A stretch of 39,211 nt of DNA from Rhodospirillales bacterium (GTDB lineage: Bacteria; Pseudomonadota; Alphaproteobacteria; Rhodospirillales; JASLQF01): contig JASLQF010000010.1 in the NCBI GenBank assembly GCA_030744625.1, positions 1 to 39,211 of the forward strand, given 5' to 3'. This document shows, piece after piece, positions 1-7,732 of the stretch (its first letter is position 1; each line of letters begins with the position of its first letter). Both the position numbers and the translations under genes were made by a program. The notes beneath the pieces were generated by a model. The model was not told the origin of the DNA. It saw only the letters and a program-made list of their open reading frames with translations, and made no database searches.

Positions 1-238
1 CGCCTCTGATGCCGCCCGTTTTGTTCCACTTGGCGACCAGCCATTCGGTGGTGCCCTTCCCGGAGATGCCAAAGACGGCTGCTCCACCCGAGAAAAAGTC
101 CACGAAAGCAATCTTCAGTGCCTTCGGGGCTCCCTTCGGCGAAGCGGCCATGGTCGGGACGGAGGCGACCATCGCCATTGCCCCAACCGCCAACACGGTC
201 ATTAAAGAGAAGATTTTGCATTTGAGTAACTTACGCAT
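1..238 (-). CDS. ABC transporter substrate-binding protein, LivJ-like (partial, 5' end only)
   Basis: Only the first 79 residues are present; the gene leaves the window at the left edge. The product opens with a signal peptide: basic MRKLLKCK, a hydrophobic stretch to about residue 26, and a plausible cleavage site in TMAAS near residue 31. The mature start LKIAFVDFFSGGAAVFG and the following WLVAKWNKTGGIRG match the first strand, loop and helix of periplasmic binding proteins of the branched-chain amino acid (Peripla_BP_6) type. It would capture a small organic substrate in the periplasm for an ABC importer whose other subunits lie outside the window. The ATG at 236-238 is preceded by a G-rich Shine-Dalgarno tract ending about 7 bases upstream. 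It is divergent from the molybdenum hydroxylase gene at 570, so it may import the substrate of that cluster; this is inference. Confidence 0.8.
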   Translation of the reverse strand, partial: MRKLLKCKIFSLMTVLAVGAMAMVASVPTMAASPKGAPKALKIAFVDFFSGGAAVFGISGKGTTEWLVAKWNKTGGIRG

Positions 239-569
239 GTTTCTACCCCCCCCTCCCGTGCGTTCACACGGGGAATTTGAGTCGGGGGGCCTCGCTGATG
301 CCCCCCACCAGCGAAAACGACAGCGCAACCGATATTTCTGTAGCGCCGCCGAATTTCTATAGCACAACCGAAATTCCGGAGGAAGGGTGGTAATTCGTTC
401 GGGAGTGAGGAGATGGCCTGTGCCTTATGTGGGTCTTGACTGTTCCGCCGCGGCGGCGTTTTCAACGGTCGGCAATGTGGCGGCGAGCAGACCTATGGTT
501 TATGAATACCCAGCTTTCGCGCAGCCGCATCACAGGCGTCGGCGCCCTGCCTAAGGATTTGTTCCGCCC
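239..569. other. Divergent intergenic region (331 bp, no gene)
   Basis: This gene-free stretch lies between the binding-protein gene (leftward) and the molybdenum hydroxylase gene (rightward) and must hold both promoters. I see a G-rich ribosome binding site for the leftward gene, a set of three tandem repeats at 323-380, and no convincing sigma-70 hexamer pair. Short open frames here have no recognisable product. Confidence 0.6.
323..380. repeat. Three imperfect tandem ~19-bp repeats, possible operator
   Basis: Units are 323-342, 343-361 and 362-380. Each begins GC(G/A)C, continues with a CCGA core and ends in an A/T-rich TTTC- or TTCC-containing segment, with a period of 19-20 bp (about two helical turns). 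Position in a divergent promoter region suggests binding sites for a regulator of the flanking genes, but no regulator gene is adjacent in the window. Confidence 0.45.
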
Positions 570-2879
570 ATGATCGGAGAAGCGAGGAAGCGCACCGAGG
601 ACGAGCGCCTGATCACCGGGCGGGGCCTCTACGTCGACGACATCGCCTTGCCGGGCATGGGGTTCGTGGCCATCGTGCGCAGCCCCCATGCCCACGCCCG
701 CATCGACGCCATCGACGGCGTTGGCGCGCGGCGTTTGCCCGGCGTGCGCGGTGTCTTCACCATCGCCGAGTTGCCCGAGCTGCGCGACGCCCTGCCGCCG
801 CCGGTGATGAACGCCATGCCCATCCGTGCCTACCGCCAATCGGCGCTGGCCGACGGCGTCGTCCGCTTCGTCGGCGAGCCGGTGGCGGCGGTCCTCGCCG
901 ACAGCCGCGCCGCCGCCGACGACGGCGCCGAGGCGGTGGCCGTCGAGTATTCGCCGCTGGCCCCCGTCACCGACGCCGAAGCGGCGCGCCGGGAGGGAGC
1001 GCCGCTGGTTCACCCGGAATGGGGCACCAACCTGGCCGGCGACATCGTGGCCGAGGTGGGCGACGTGGACAACGAGTTGGCCGCCTCCGACATCGTCGTC
1101 GGCGAGCGCTTCCATTCCGGGCGCATGACGGGATTGCCGTTGGAGCCACGCGGTGTGGTCGCCACCTGGGACGAGGTGTCGGCCATGCTGACCGTGTGGA
1201 CCGCCTCGCAGATGCCTTACGGGGTGCGCGAATACATCATGGTTGCCCTCGACCTGCCGCGCACGGCGGTGCGCGTCATCGCCCCCGACGTCGGCGGCGG
1301 TTTCGGGCCCAAGGCCGTGGTCTACGGCGAGGACCTGCTGTGCGCCACCTTGGCGCGGCGCCACAAGCGGCCGGTCAAGTGGATCGAGTCGCGCAGCCAG
1401 GCCTTCATGGCGACGGTGCACGGCCACGACCAGATCCACTGGGCGCGCCTCGGCGTCACGCATGACGGCATCTTCACCGCCCTCGACGACCGCTTCGTCA
1501 TCGACAACGGCGCCTATCTGCCACGCGGCTCGCGCACCGCCAACAATGTCATCGCCCATTTGATGGGACCGTACCGTTTCAAGGCATTCCGCTGCCGGGG
1601 CGAGATCGTCTGCACCAACAAGGCGCCCAACACCCCCTTTCGCGGGGCGGGGCGGGTGCAGTCGGTGTTCGTCACCGAGCGCCTGATCGAGCTCGCCGCC
1701 CGCAAGCTCGGGCTCGATCCGGTCGAGCTCAGGCGGCGCAACCTGCTCGGCCCCGACGAGCTGCCGCTGGACCGCGGCATTTCCTACCGGCCGGGCATGC
1801 CCGTGATCTACGATTCCGGCGACTACCCGGCGCTGCTGGCCGCCGCCGAGGAGATGATCGGCTATGGCGCGTTTCAGGAGAAGCGCCGTGCCGCCCTGGC
1901 CGAGGGCCGGCGCATCGGTTGCGCCATCGCGCTTTATACGGAAGGCACCGGCGTCACCCCGGCGGAAGGGGCGGCGGTCACGGTGAGCGAGCGCGGCCGC
2001 GTCCAGGTGGCCATCGGCGCCCCGTCCCAGGGCCAGGGCCACGCCACCATCATCGCCCAGGTTTGCGCCGAGCATCTCGGCGTGCCCTTCGACCACGTCA
2101 CCGTGGTCGCCGGCGACACGGCGCGCTTCCCGGCGAGCCCGGTGAGCAGCGGTACCTTCGCCAGCCGCATCGCCGCCGTCGCCGGTTCGGCCGTCGCCCT
2201 GGCCTGCGAAGACGTTGCCGAAAAGGTCCGTCAGGTCGCCGCCCGGCTCATGGAGTGCGCCCCCGGCGACCTGGTCATCGAAGACGGCCATGTGCATGTG
2301 AAGGGCGTGGCGGAGCACGGGCGCACTGTGGCCGAGGTGGCGGTGGCGGCGCGGGGCTCGCAATTGCTCGGCGAGAACGCCGAGCCAGGCCTCAGCGCGA
2401 CGCGCTATTACCTGCCTGAGCAAGCCACCTGGGCGGCCGGGGCGCACGCCGCCATCGTCGAGGTGTGCACCGACACCGGCCACATCGAAGTCCTCGACTA
2501 CGCCGTGGCCCACGATGTCGGCCGCGAGATCAACCCGGCCGTCGTCGAAGGGCAAGTCCACGGCGGCGTGGCGCAGGGATTGGGCAGCGCGCTCCTGGAG
2601 GAGATCGTCTACGACGCCGACGGCCAACTGACCACCGGAACGCTGATGGACTACGCGGTGCCGCGCGCCGCCAGTTTTCCTGCCATCAAGGGGCGCGCCG
2701 TCAATTGCCCGTCCACCGTCAACGAACTCGGCGTCAAGGGGGCGGGAGAAGGCGGCACCATCCCCGGCCAGGCGGTGATCGCCAACGCCGTCGCCGACGC
2801 CCTCGGCGCAGACGGGCCGGAGCTCAACCGCATGCCGCTCAGCGCGCAATCGATCCTCGACCTCATACGGAAGGCATAA
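570..2879 (+). CDS. Xanthine dehydrogenase-family molybdopterin-binding (large) subunit
   Basis: A 769-residue molybdenum hydroxylase catalytic subunit. N-terminal RKRTEDERLITGRGLYVDD is the usual opening of CoxL/XDH large chains. The Mo-cofactor segment PDVGGGFGPK follows, then NTPFRGAGR (loop residues 357-362 FRGAGR), the place occupied by AYRGAGR in form II CoxL-like proteins; the CO dehydrogenase form I cysteine loop is absent, so CO oxidation is not expected. The C-terminal VKGAGEGG places the catalytic Glu at 727. Such enzymes hydroxylate C-H bonds of heterocycles or aldehydes using water and pass electrons through a [2Fe-2S] and a FAD subunit; neither partner gene is nearby. AAGGA lies 12 bases before the ATG, a slightly long spacing. 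The stop is two bases before the next gene, so the pair is cotranscribed. Substrate unknown. Confidence 0.9.
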   Translation: MIGEARKRTEDERLITGRGLYVDDIALPGMGFVAIVRSPHAHARIDAIDGVGARRLPGVRGVFTIAELPELRDALPPPVMNAMPIRAYRQSALADGVVRFVGEPVAAVLADSRAAADDGAEAVAVEYSPLAPVTDAEAARREGAPLVHPEWGTNLAGDIVAEVGDVDNELAASDIVVGERFHSGRMTGLPLEPRGVVATWDEVSAMLTVWTASQMPYGVREYIMVALDLPRTAVRVIAPDVGGGFGPKAVVYGEDLLCATLARRHKRPVKWIESRSQAFMATVHGHDQIHWARLGVTHDGIFTALDDRFVIDNGAYLPRGSRTANNVIAHLMGPYRFKAFRCRGEIVCTNKAPNTPFRGAGRVQSVFVTERLIELAARKLGLDPVELRRRNLLGPDELPLDRGISYRPGMPVIYDSGDYPALLAAAEEMIGYGAFQEKRRAALAEGRRIGCAIALYTEGTGVTPAEGAAVTVSERGRVQVAIGAPSQGQGHATIIAQVCAEHLGVPFDHVTVVAGDTARFPASPVSSGTFASRIAAVAGSAVALACEDVAEKVRQVAARLMECAPGDLVIEDGHVHVKGVAEHGRTVAEVAVAARGSQLLGENAEPGLSATRYYLPEQATWAAGAHAAIVEVCTDTGHIEVLDYAVAHDVGREINPAVVEGQVHGGVAQGLGSALLEEIVYDADGQLTTGTLMDYAVPRAASFPAIKGRAVNCPSTVNELGVKGAGEGGTIPGQAVIANAVADALGADGPELNRMPLSAQSILDLIRKA

Positions 2880-2881
2880 CA

Positions 2882-3940
2882 ATGAGCGCCGACAATCTCG
2901 ACTACCTGTGGGACACCTATACGCACCGCTTCCTCGCCGAGGGCGTCCACTACCGCGACATGATGGATATTCGCGGCGAGATCGCCTCCATGGACCAGTG
3001 GTGTTCCGTGTGGTCGGCGTGGGGGAACCAGGCCGAGGAGCGCGCCGACCGGGCCTTGGATGCGGGGCTGACCCGCACCGCCGCCACCGAGCTGGCGCGC
3101 GCCTCGACCTATTATTTTTTCGCCCAGTATCTGTTGTGGGACGACGCCGAGAGCAAGCGCGCCGCCCATGGCAACTGCGTGCGCACCTTCCGCCGCGCCG
3201 CCCAGTATCTCGACCCGCCCCAGAGGCCGGTCGACATTCCCTATGGTGACATCACGCTGCCCGGCTACCTGACGTTGCCGACGGGGGCGCGGAAGCCGCC
3301 GCTGGTGGTCCTGCTCGGCGGCCTCGACACCACCAAGGAAGAGCAGCTCGTCATCAACAGGCTGTGCGCCGAGCGCGGTCTCGCCACCCTGACCTTCGAC
3401 GGACCGGGACAGGGAGAGACCTTCGCCCGGGCCAAGCTCACCCCCGATTTCGGCGACGCGGTGGGCGCCGTGCTCGATTTCGCCGAGAAGCTGGCCGAGA
3501 TCGACGGCCAGCGCCTAGGGATCATCGGGCGCAGCCTCGGCGGCTTCTACGCGCCCAGGGCGGCGGCCCTGGACGGGCGCGTCAAGGCCGCCGTCGCCTG
3601 GGGCGCCATGTACCACCTGCGCAACTACGCCTCGATGCCCGAGCTTACCCAGGCCGGCTTCCTCTACGTGACCGGGTCGGAGTCCCTGGAGGACGCGCGC
3701 CCCTATTTCGAGAGCGTCGATCTCGACCGCATCGCTTCGCGCATCACGTGTCCGCTGATGATCGTGCATGGTGGTCTCGACCGCATCACGCCGACCGAGA
3801 ACGCCACCATGATGCGCGACGCCGCCCAAGGCCCGACCGAGCTCTTGTTCTGGGAGGACAGCATCCACTGCGCCCACGACCGCTCCCACATCTGCCGGCC
3901 GGCGATGGCGGACTTCATGGGCAAGTGGCTGACCGCCTGA
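2882..3940 (+). CDS. Alpha/beta hydrolase, 2,6-dihydroxypseudooxynicotine hydrolase-like
   Basis: A 352-residue alpha/beta-fold hydrolase with an N-terminal helical segment of about 120 residues and a C-terminal catalytic domain. The nucleophile elbow GRSLGG puts Ser at 218, the acid Asp is 300 (HGGLD) and the histidine is 329 (DSIHCAHD). This length, extra N-terminal domain and triad spacing resemble FrsA-like hydrolases and 2,6-dihydroxypseudooxynicotine hydrolase of nicotine-degrading Arthrobacter, which cleaves a C-C bond next to a ketone. The same frame is open further upstream, but the ATG at 2882 follows the preceding stop by two bases and is internal to no other gene, so I chose it. 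Immediate linkage to a molybdenum hydroxylase suggests ring hydroxylation followed by side-chain or ring cleavage. The exact substrate cannot be read from the sequence; ester or peptide hydrolysis remains possible. Confidence 0.82.
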   Translation: MSADNLDYLWDTYTHRFLAEGVHYRDMMDIRGEIASMDQWCSVWSAWGNQAEERADRALDAGLTRTAATELARASTYYFFAQYLLWDDAESKRAAHGNCVRTFRRAAQYLDPPQRPVDIPYGDITLPGYLTLPTGARKPPLVVLLGGLDTTKEEQLVINRLCAERGLATLTFDGPGQGETFARAKLTPDFGDAVGAVLDFAEKLAEIDGQRLGIIGRSLGGFYAPRAAALDGRVKAAVAWGAMYHLRNYASMPELTQAGFLYVTGSESLEDARPYFESVDLDRIASRITCPLMIVHGGLDRITPTENATMMRDAAQGPTELLFWEDSIHCAHDRSHICRPAMADFMGKWLTA

Positions 3941-3942
3941 GC

Positions 3943-3961
3943 GGCGCCGTCAAGCGGCGCC
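3943..3961. terminator. Possible bidirectional hairpin between convergent genes
   Basis: GGCGCC at 3943-3948 and again at 3956-3961 can pair around a 7-base loop, exactly between the convergent hydrolase and thioesterase genes and overlapping the thioesterase stop codon. There is no T-run on either side, so a classical intrinsic terminator is doubtful. Confidence 0.25.
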
Positions 3962-4372
3962 GAAGAACTCGATGACCTCGGCGGGGATCTCGGCCGCTTT
4001 CAGGCGACCCGAACCGTCGGGGTGGCGGATGCCCCAGAAACGCACGTCCGTGGCCTGGACGGCGATGGCGTCGGCGTTGGTGAGGGTATGCGTCATGTCC
4101 AGGGTCTTGCGCTTGAAGCCGGTGATGCACGTCTCGATCTCCAGGATGTCGTGCAGGCGGCACGGCCCCTTGAAGTTGGCGCGGGTCTCGATCAGCGGCA
4201 GGCCGACGATGCCGTGCGCCTCCTCGATCTGGCGCAAGGGCCAGCCGGCGGCGTCGAAGAAGTTCCACATCGCCGTGTCGAACCAGCGGAAGTAGTTGGG
4301 GTAGTAGACCGCCCCGGACGGCGCGCAGTCGCCCCAACCGACGGTGACGGTCATCGTGCCGGTGTGTTTCAC
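3950..4372 (-). CDS. Acyl-CoA thioesterase, 4-hydroxybenzoyl-CoA thioesterase (Pseudomonas-type) family
   Basis: A 140-residue hotdog-fold protein resembling the Pseudomonas 4-hydroxybenzoyl-CoA thioesterase through its whole length: YYPNYFRWFD near the start, HGIVGLPLIE, then DILEIETCITGFKRKTL. Family members cleave aryl- or acyl-CoA esters to acid plus CoA in the cytosol. The odd point is the active site: the family motif GDCDPAG, whose Asp17 is the catalytic carboxylate, reads GDCAPSG here, with Ala at position 17. The enzyme may use another residue, prefer a different ester, or bind without hydrolysis. I chose the GTG at 4372 because AAGGA lies 6 bases upstream; the ATG at 4354 has no such site. 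It is convergent with the hydrolase gene and divergent from the VOC gene at 4536. Confidence 0.82.
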   Translation of the reverse strand: MKHTGTMTVTVGWGDCAPSGAVYYPNYFRWFDTAMWNFFDAAGWPLRQIEEAHGIVGLPLIETRANFKGPCRLHDILEIETCITGFKRKTLDMTHTLTNADAIAVQATDVRFWGIRHPDGSGRLKAAEIPAEVIEFFGAA

Positions 4373-4535
4373 GACGGGTCCTTGTTGCTCTTGCCGGCGT
4401 CGGCGTGGCGCCGCTTGACAGGTGGCCGGGTGGGTCCAATTATGAGCGCACCAAATCAGTATTCGGTCTGCCACGGAGCGTGTCAATCGGCTCTCTCCCG
4501 GCGTCGACACCACTAAATCGCCAACGGAGGGGCGC

Positions 4536-4964
4536 ATGATCAAGATCACGGGTTTCGAACACATTTCCATCGGGGCGGCCGACACCGAGCCCTCGGCCGG
4601 CGTCCTCGGGCTTTTCGGGATCAAGCCGCTGTACGACGAGGACATCCATCCCCACGGCGTCACCACCACCTATTACGAGCACGAGAACATCGAGGAAACT
4701 CGTGTCCGCTTCGAGATCATCCGCCCGGCTAACGAGCAAGCACCGTTGAACAAGTTCCTCGAGAAGAGAGGCCCCGGCATCCACCACATCTGCATGCAGG
4801 TGGAGGACCTGGACGACGCCATCAAGCAGATCAAGGACGCCGGCGGCCAACTGGTCGAGCCCATCTTCGACGATTCGCGCGGGCGCCACGTGTTCGTCCA
4901 TCCCAAGTTCACGGGCGGCTTCCTGCTCGGCCTGATCGAACTCAAACCCGGCCAGAAGCCGTAG
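4536..4964 (+). CDS. VOC-superfamily protein, methylmalonyl-CoA epimerase-like
   Basis: A 142-residue vicinal-oxygen-chelate protein with two beta-alpha-beta-beta-beta repeats. The second repeat, GPGIHHICMQVEDLDDAI, is close to methylmalonyl-CoA epimerases, and the metal ligand set can be assigned as His9, Glu60, His83 or His84, and Glu135 (GLIEL). An epimerase would interconvert (R)- and (S)-methylmalonyl-CoA or a similar 2-substituted acyl-CoA. The first half (SAGVLGLFGIKPLYDEDIHP) is less typical, so another CoA-ester isomerase or a lyase of the fold is possible. No methylmalonyl-CoA mutase or propionyl-CoA carboxylase is in the window. The gene starts after GGAGG and is followed 8 bases later by the lactonase-type gene, evidently in one operon. 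Confidence 0.75.
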   Translation: MIKITGFEHISIGAADTEPSAGVLGLFGIKPLYDEDIHPHGVTTTYYEHENIEETRVRFEIIRPANEQAPLNKFLEKRGPGIHHICMQVEDLDDAIKQIKDAGGQLVEPIFDDSRGRHVFVHPKFTGGFLLGLIELKPGQKP

Positions 4965-4972
4965 GCCGAGCC

Positions 4973-5860
4973 ATGTCCGGAAAGATTTCCCTGACCGTCC
5001 TCGAATGCGGCTGCACGGCCCTCGATTTCGAACTGGTCGCCACCGGCCATCCCGACAAGCAGGCCTCCAAGCACCTGAGCTGCGGCCACCCACGGCTCGG
5101 CGAAGGGCAGATCGCCCATCCCGTCTACGCCTACATCATCGAGCACCCGGGCGGACGGATACTGGTCGATACCGGCTTCAGCGACGCCGCCAAGAGGGAC
5201 TGGAAGAACGAGCACTACAAAGGGGTGTTGGACTACGAGCCCGGAGAGGACGGGCTGTTCTCCCAGCGTCTCGAACAACATGGCCTGAAGCCCGAGGACT
5301 TCGACGACGTCATCATCACCCACCTGCACACGGACCACGCCGGGAACCTGCCCAAGTTCGCTGCCACCGATGCGCGCATCCTGCTCCACGAGGAGGAGCT
5401 GCGCGGCGTCGTCAACGTCAAGGGCGGCATGCTGCGCGACGACCTGATCACCATGTGGGGCGTCACCAGCCCGCAGGGCTTCACGCGCAAGGACTGGGCC
5501 TGCCTGATCCCCGATCGCGCCACGCCCGTGTTCGGTGACATGGAGATCTACCGCGGCATCTGGACGGTCAGCCTGCCCGGCCACACCTGGGGCTCCATCG
5601 GCGTCGCCGTCAACCTGCCCAATACGGGCTGGGTGCTGCTGGCTTCCGACCACATCTACCTGGCCGCCACGTGGGGCGACCCGTTCGTCGGCAACATCCT
5701 CAACCAGAACCCGCCGGTGTGGGCGCAGTCGGCGGTCAAGTGCCGCCGGTTACAGGAAAAATACGACATGCGTATCTTCCCCGGCCACGACAACAAGGTC
5801 ATCGTCCCCGACAAGCACGAGCCCTTCCTGCTGGAGGACGTGAGGCCGTCCTACGACTAG
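4973..5860 (+). CDS. Metallo-beta-lactamase-fold hydrolase, N-acyl-homoserine-lactonase-like
   Basis: A 295-residue dizinc hydrolase. All expected metal ligands are visible: HLHTDHAGN (His117, His119, Asp121, His122), His204 in LPGHTWGS, Asp226 in ASDHIY and His272 in FPGHDNK. The arrangement, with an N-terminal region carrying IAHPVYAYIIEHPGGRILVD, is that of the AiiA/AttM group of lactonases. These open acyl-homoserine lactones or other gamma-lactones. In this setting, within a catabolic run, a pathway lactone is as likely a substrate as a quorum signal. It is cytosolic, with no signal peptide. The stop codon lies inside the left arm of a long hairpin at 5857-5910. Confidence 0.85.
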   Translation: MSGKISLTVLECGCTALDFELVATGHPDKQASKHLSCGHPRLGEGQIAHPVYAYIIEHPGGRILVDTGFSDAAKRDWKNEHYKGVLDYEPGEDGLFSQRLEQHGLKPEDFDDVIITHLHTDHAGNLPKFAATDARILLHEEELRGVVNVKGGMLRDDLITMWGVTSPQGFTRKDWACLIPDRATPVFGDMEIYRGIWTVSLPGHTWGSIGVAVNLPNTGWVLLASDHIYLAATWGDPFVGNILNQNPPVWAQSAVKCRRLQEKYDMRIFPGHDNKVIVPDKHEPFLLEDVRPSYD

Positions 5861-5910
5861 GGTCTTATCGTCCTGGATCGAATCGATCCAGGACGTGAAT
5901 AAGCCCCTAG
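5857..5910. repeat. Long hairpin with a 27-bp perfect palindrome centred on GAATC
   Basis: The core at 5869-5895 has 12-base arms CGTCCTGGATCG and CGATCCAGGACG around AAT, so the centre is a GANTC site. Outside it, CTTAT (5864-5868) pairs with ATAAG (5899-5903) after a TGA bulge, and CTAGGG (5857-5862) pairs with CCCTAG (5905-5910). The structure begins in the lactonase stop codon and could end its transcript, although no T-run follows. It is paired with a second such element at 5922-5969. Confidence 0.7.
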
Positions 5911-5921
5911 ATTAAGACATT

Positions 5922-5969
5922 GAGGGCGATTCACGTTTCAAATTGATTCAATTTGAAACGATCGCTCTC
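5922..5969. repeat. Second 27-bp perfect palindrome, centred on GATTC
   Basis: The core at 5934-5960 has 12-base arms CGTTTCAAATTG and CAATTTGAAACG around ATT, again centred on GANTC. An outer stem pairs GAGGGCGAT (5922-5930) with ATCGCTCTC (5961-5969) at 8 of 9 positions, with a TCA bulge on the left. The layout is the mirror image of the element at 5857-5910 (bulge TGA on the right) with different arm sequence. It sits 26 bases before the acyl-CoA ligase start, so it could act as an operator or mRNA structure. Confidence 0.7.
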
Positions 5970-5995
5970 TGACGGCGAGGCGATCGGGAACAATC

Positions 5996-7639
5996 ATGCC
6001 GCGGACGATCCTGTCTCTGCCCAGCCTGGAGAGCCGCCCCAAGGCGGAATGGGAGGCGCGCGGCTGGTGGGGGCGCGAGCCCCTGTGGCGGCGCGTCCGC
6101 GACCGCGCCGCCGCCCAGCCCGAAAAAATGGCGGTCATCGACGAGACCGGCTCCCTCACCTATGGCGAGCTCTGGGAGGCGGCGCTCGACGGCGCCCGGG
6201 CCTTGCGCGGCGCCGGGCTGCGCCCGGGAGAGATCGTGCTCACCCAGCTTCCCAACTGGCGGGAATACGTGATCGTCTTGCTGGCCTCTGAGGTGAGCGG
6301 CGCCGTCTTCTCCTTCTGTCCCATCAAGTGGGGGGCGCGCGAATGCGCCCGCGCGCTGGACCTGCTGCGCCCGAGGCTGTGGGTGACGTGCGCCGAGTTT
6401 CTCGGCGAAGGGCGCATCGAAATTATCAATGCCGCCCTCGAGGCGGCGGCGGAGCCCGTGGAGCCGGTGCTGGTGCGCGGTGGCGCCAGGGAATACCGCG
6501 CCTGGTCCGAGGTCGTTGACGCCGCCCCCGCCATCACCGAGGAAGAGGCCACGGCGAATGCCGGCACCGGCCTCTATCCGCTGGAGATCGCCGTCACCTC
6601 GGGGACCACGGGCTACCCCAAAGGGGTCGTCCACGCCCACGACACGGCGCTCGACACGGTGCAATCGACCATCGACCGCCAGGATATCACCGGGGACGAC
6701 GTCATCCACCTGGCGCTGCCGGTCGGTCACACCTTCGGGTATTTCTACGGCGTGCGCTGCGCCTTGCAGGCGGGCGGTACGGTGCTGCTGCAGGAGCGCT
6801 GGGAGCCGGGGCGCATGGCCGAACTGGCGCGCGCCCACGGGGTCACCGTCTCGCTTGGCACCGCCGCCTTCATCATCGACCTCCTGGGTGCCGGCGCCGA
6901 CGTCCGCCGGGCGCTGGACGACATGTGGCTGTTCACCCAGTCGGGGGACGCCCTGCCCGGTCCGGTCGTCGAACGCGCCAACAAGGAGCTGCCATTCCGC
7001 ATCTCCAGGGCGCTCGGCATGACCGAGTTCGGCCACGTCACCTCGACCGACGCCGCCTCGCCCGTCGAGCGCATCTTCGACAGCGCCGGCAGCGCCCAGG
7101 CCGAGATCGAGATCCACATCGCCGACGAGAAGGGCGAGCGCCTGCCGCCTGGCCGGGAGGGACGCATCCTGGTTCGCGGCCCCGCCGTCTGCGCCGGCTA
7201 CCTGCGCCCCGACGGCACCATCGACGACGTGGTCGACGACGACGGGTTCTTCGACACCGGCGACCTTGGCAGGCTCGACGAAGAGGGCTACTTGCGGATC
7301 ACCGGACGGCTCAAGAACTTGCTCCGCCGCGGCGCCGAGACCTTGCCGGTGGCCGACCTGGAGGACGTGCTGTCCTCCCACCCCAACGTGGTGCATTCCG
7401 TGATCGTCGGGCTTCCCGACGCGCGCCTGGGCGATCTGCCGATCGCCTGCGTCGAGCTTCGCCCGGGGGCCAGCCTGACCATGGACGACGTGCGCGAATG
7501 GTTCGGCGGCCAGGGGATCACGCGCAAGTTCTGGCCGACCGACATCCACCTGGTCAGCGACTGGCCGACCGGACCCACGGGCAAAAGCGACCGCCGCCTG
7601 CTCCTTGCCGAGTACCGGGAGGCCGTTGAGGCGATGTGA
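5996..7639 (+). CDS. AMP-dependent acyl/aryl-CoA ligase
   Basis: A 547-residue ANL-superfamily adenylating enzyme. Present are the phosphate-binding loop TSGTTGYPKG (residues 201-210), the aromatic substrate-pocket region PVGHTFGYFYG, a TEFG-type A5 motif (GMTEFGHV), the FFDTGDLG adenine/ribose motif, the hinge GRLKNLLRRGAE and the C-terminal catalytic Lys530 in TGPTGKSD. It would activate a carboxylic acid with ATP and form the CoA thioester in the cytosol. The pattern is nearest to the cyclohexanecarboxylate/2,3-dihydroxybenzoate ligase branch, so an aromatic or alicyclic acid is a fair guess. No clear Shine-Dalgarno precedes the ATG (only GGGAA). It is probably the entry to CoA-linked steps carried out by the following hydratase-fold gene. 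Confidence 0.87.
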   Translation: MPRTILSLPSLESRPKAEWEARGWWGREPLWRRVRDRAAAQPEKMAVIDETGSLTYGELWEAALDGARALRGAGLRPGEIVLTQLPNWREYVIVLLASEVSGAVFSFCPIKWGARECARALDLLRPRLWVTCAEFLGEGRIEIINAALEAAAEPVEPVLVRGGAREYRAWSEVVDAAPAITEEEATANAGTGLYPLEIAVTSGTTGYPKGVVHAHDTALDTVQSTIDRQDITGDDVIHLALPVGHTFGYFYGVRCALQAGGTVLLQERWEPGRMAELARAHGVTVSLGTAAFIIDLLGAGADVRRALDDMWLFTQSGDALPGPVVERANKELPFRISRALGMTEFGHVTSTDAASPVERIFDSAGSAQAEIEIHIADEKGERLPPGREGRILVRGPAVCAGYLRPDGTIDDVVDDDGFFDTGDLGRLDEEGYLRITGRLKNLLRRGAETLPVADLEDVLSSHPNVVHSVIVGLPDARLGDLPIACVELRPGASLTMDDVREWFGGQGITRKFWPTDIHLVSDWPTGPTGKSDRRLLLAEYREAVEAM

Positions 7640-7732
7640 CGCCGGCTCGCCGTCCGGCGCGGTGCAGTATTCATATGGATGAAACGGGCGTATTAGGCTA
7701 TTGGTGCCGAGGCCCGAAACCGAGGAGGAACC

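Noticed and set aside
570..2879. Aerobic CO dehydrogenase large subunit (CoxL)
   Set aside because: The form I active-site cysteine loop is absent, and no CoxM or CoxS gene is adjacent.
462..2882. A long minus-strand open frame opposite the first molybdenum hydroxylase gene
   Set aside because: Shadow of a conserved gene; no family features and no ribosome binding site.
7640..7659. Terminator hairpin after the CoA ligase gene
   Set aside because: The stem is short (6 bp), there is no T-run, and the next gene follows on the same strand.
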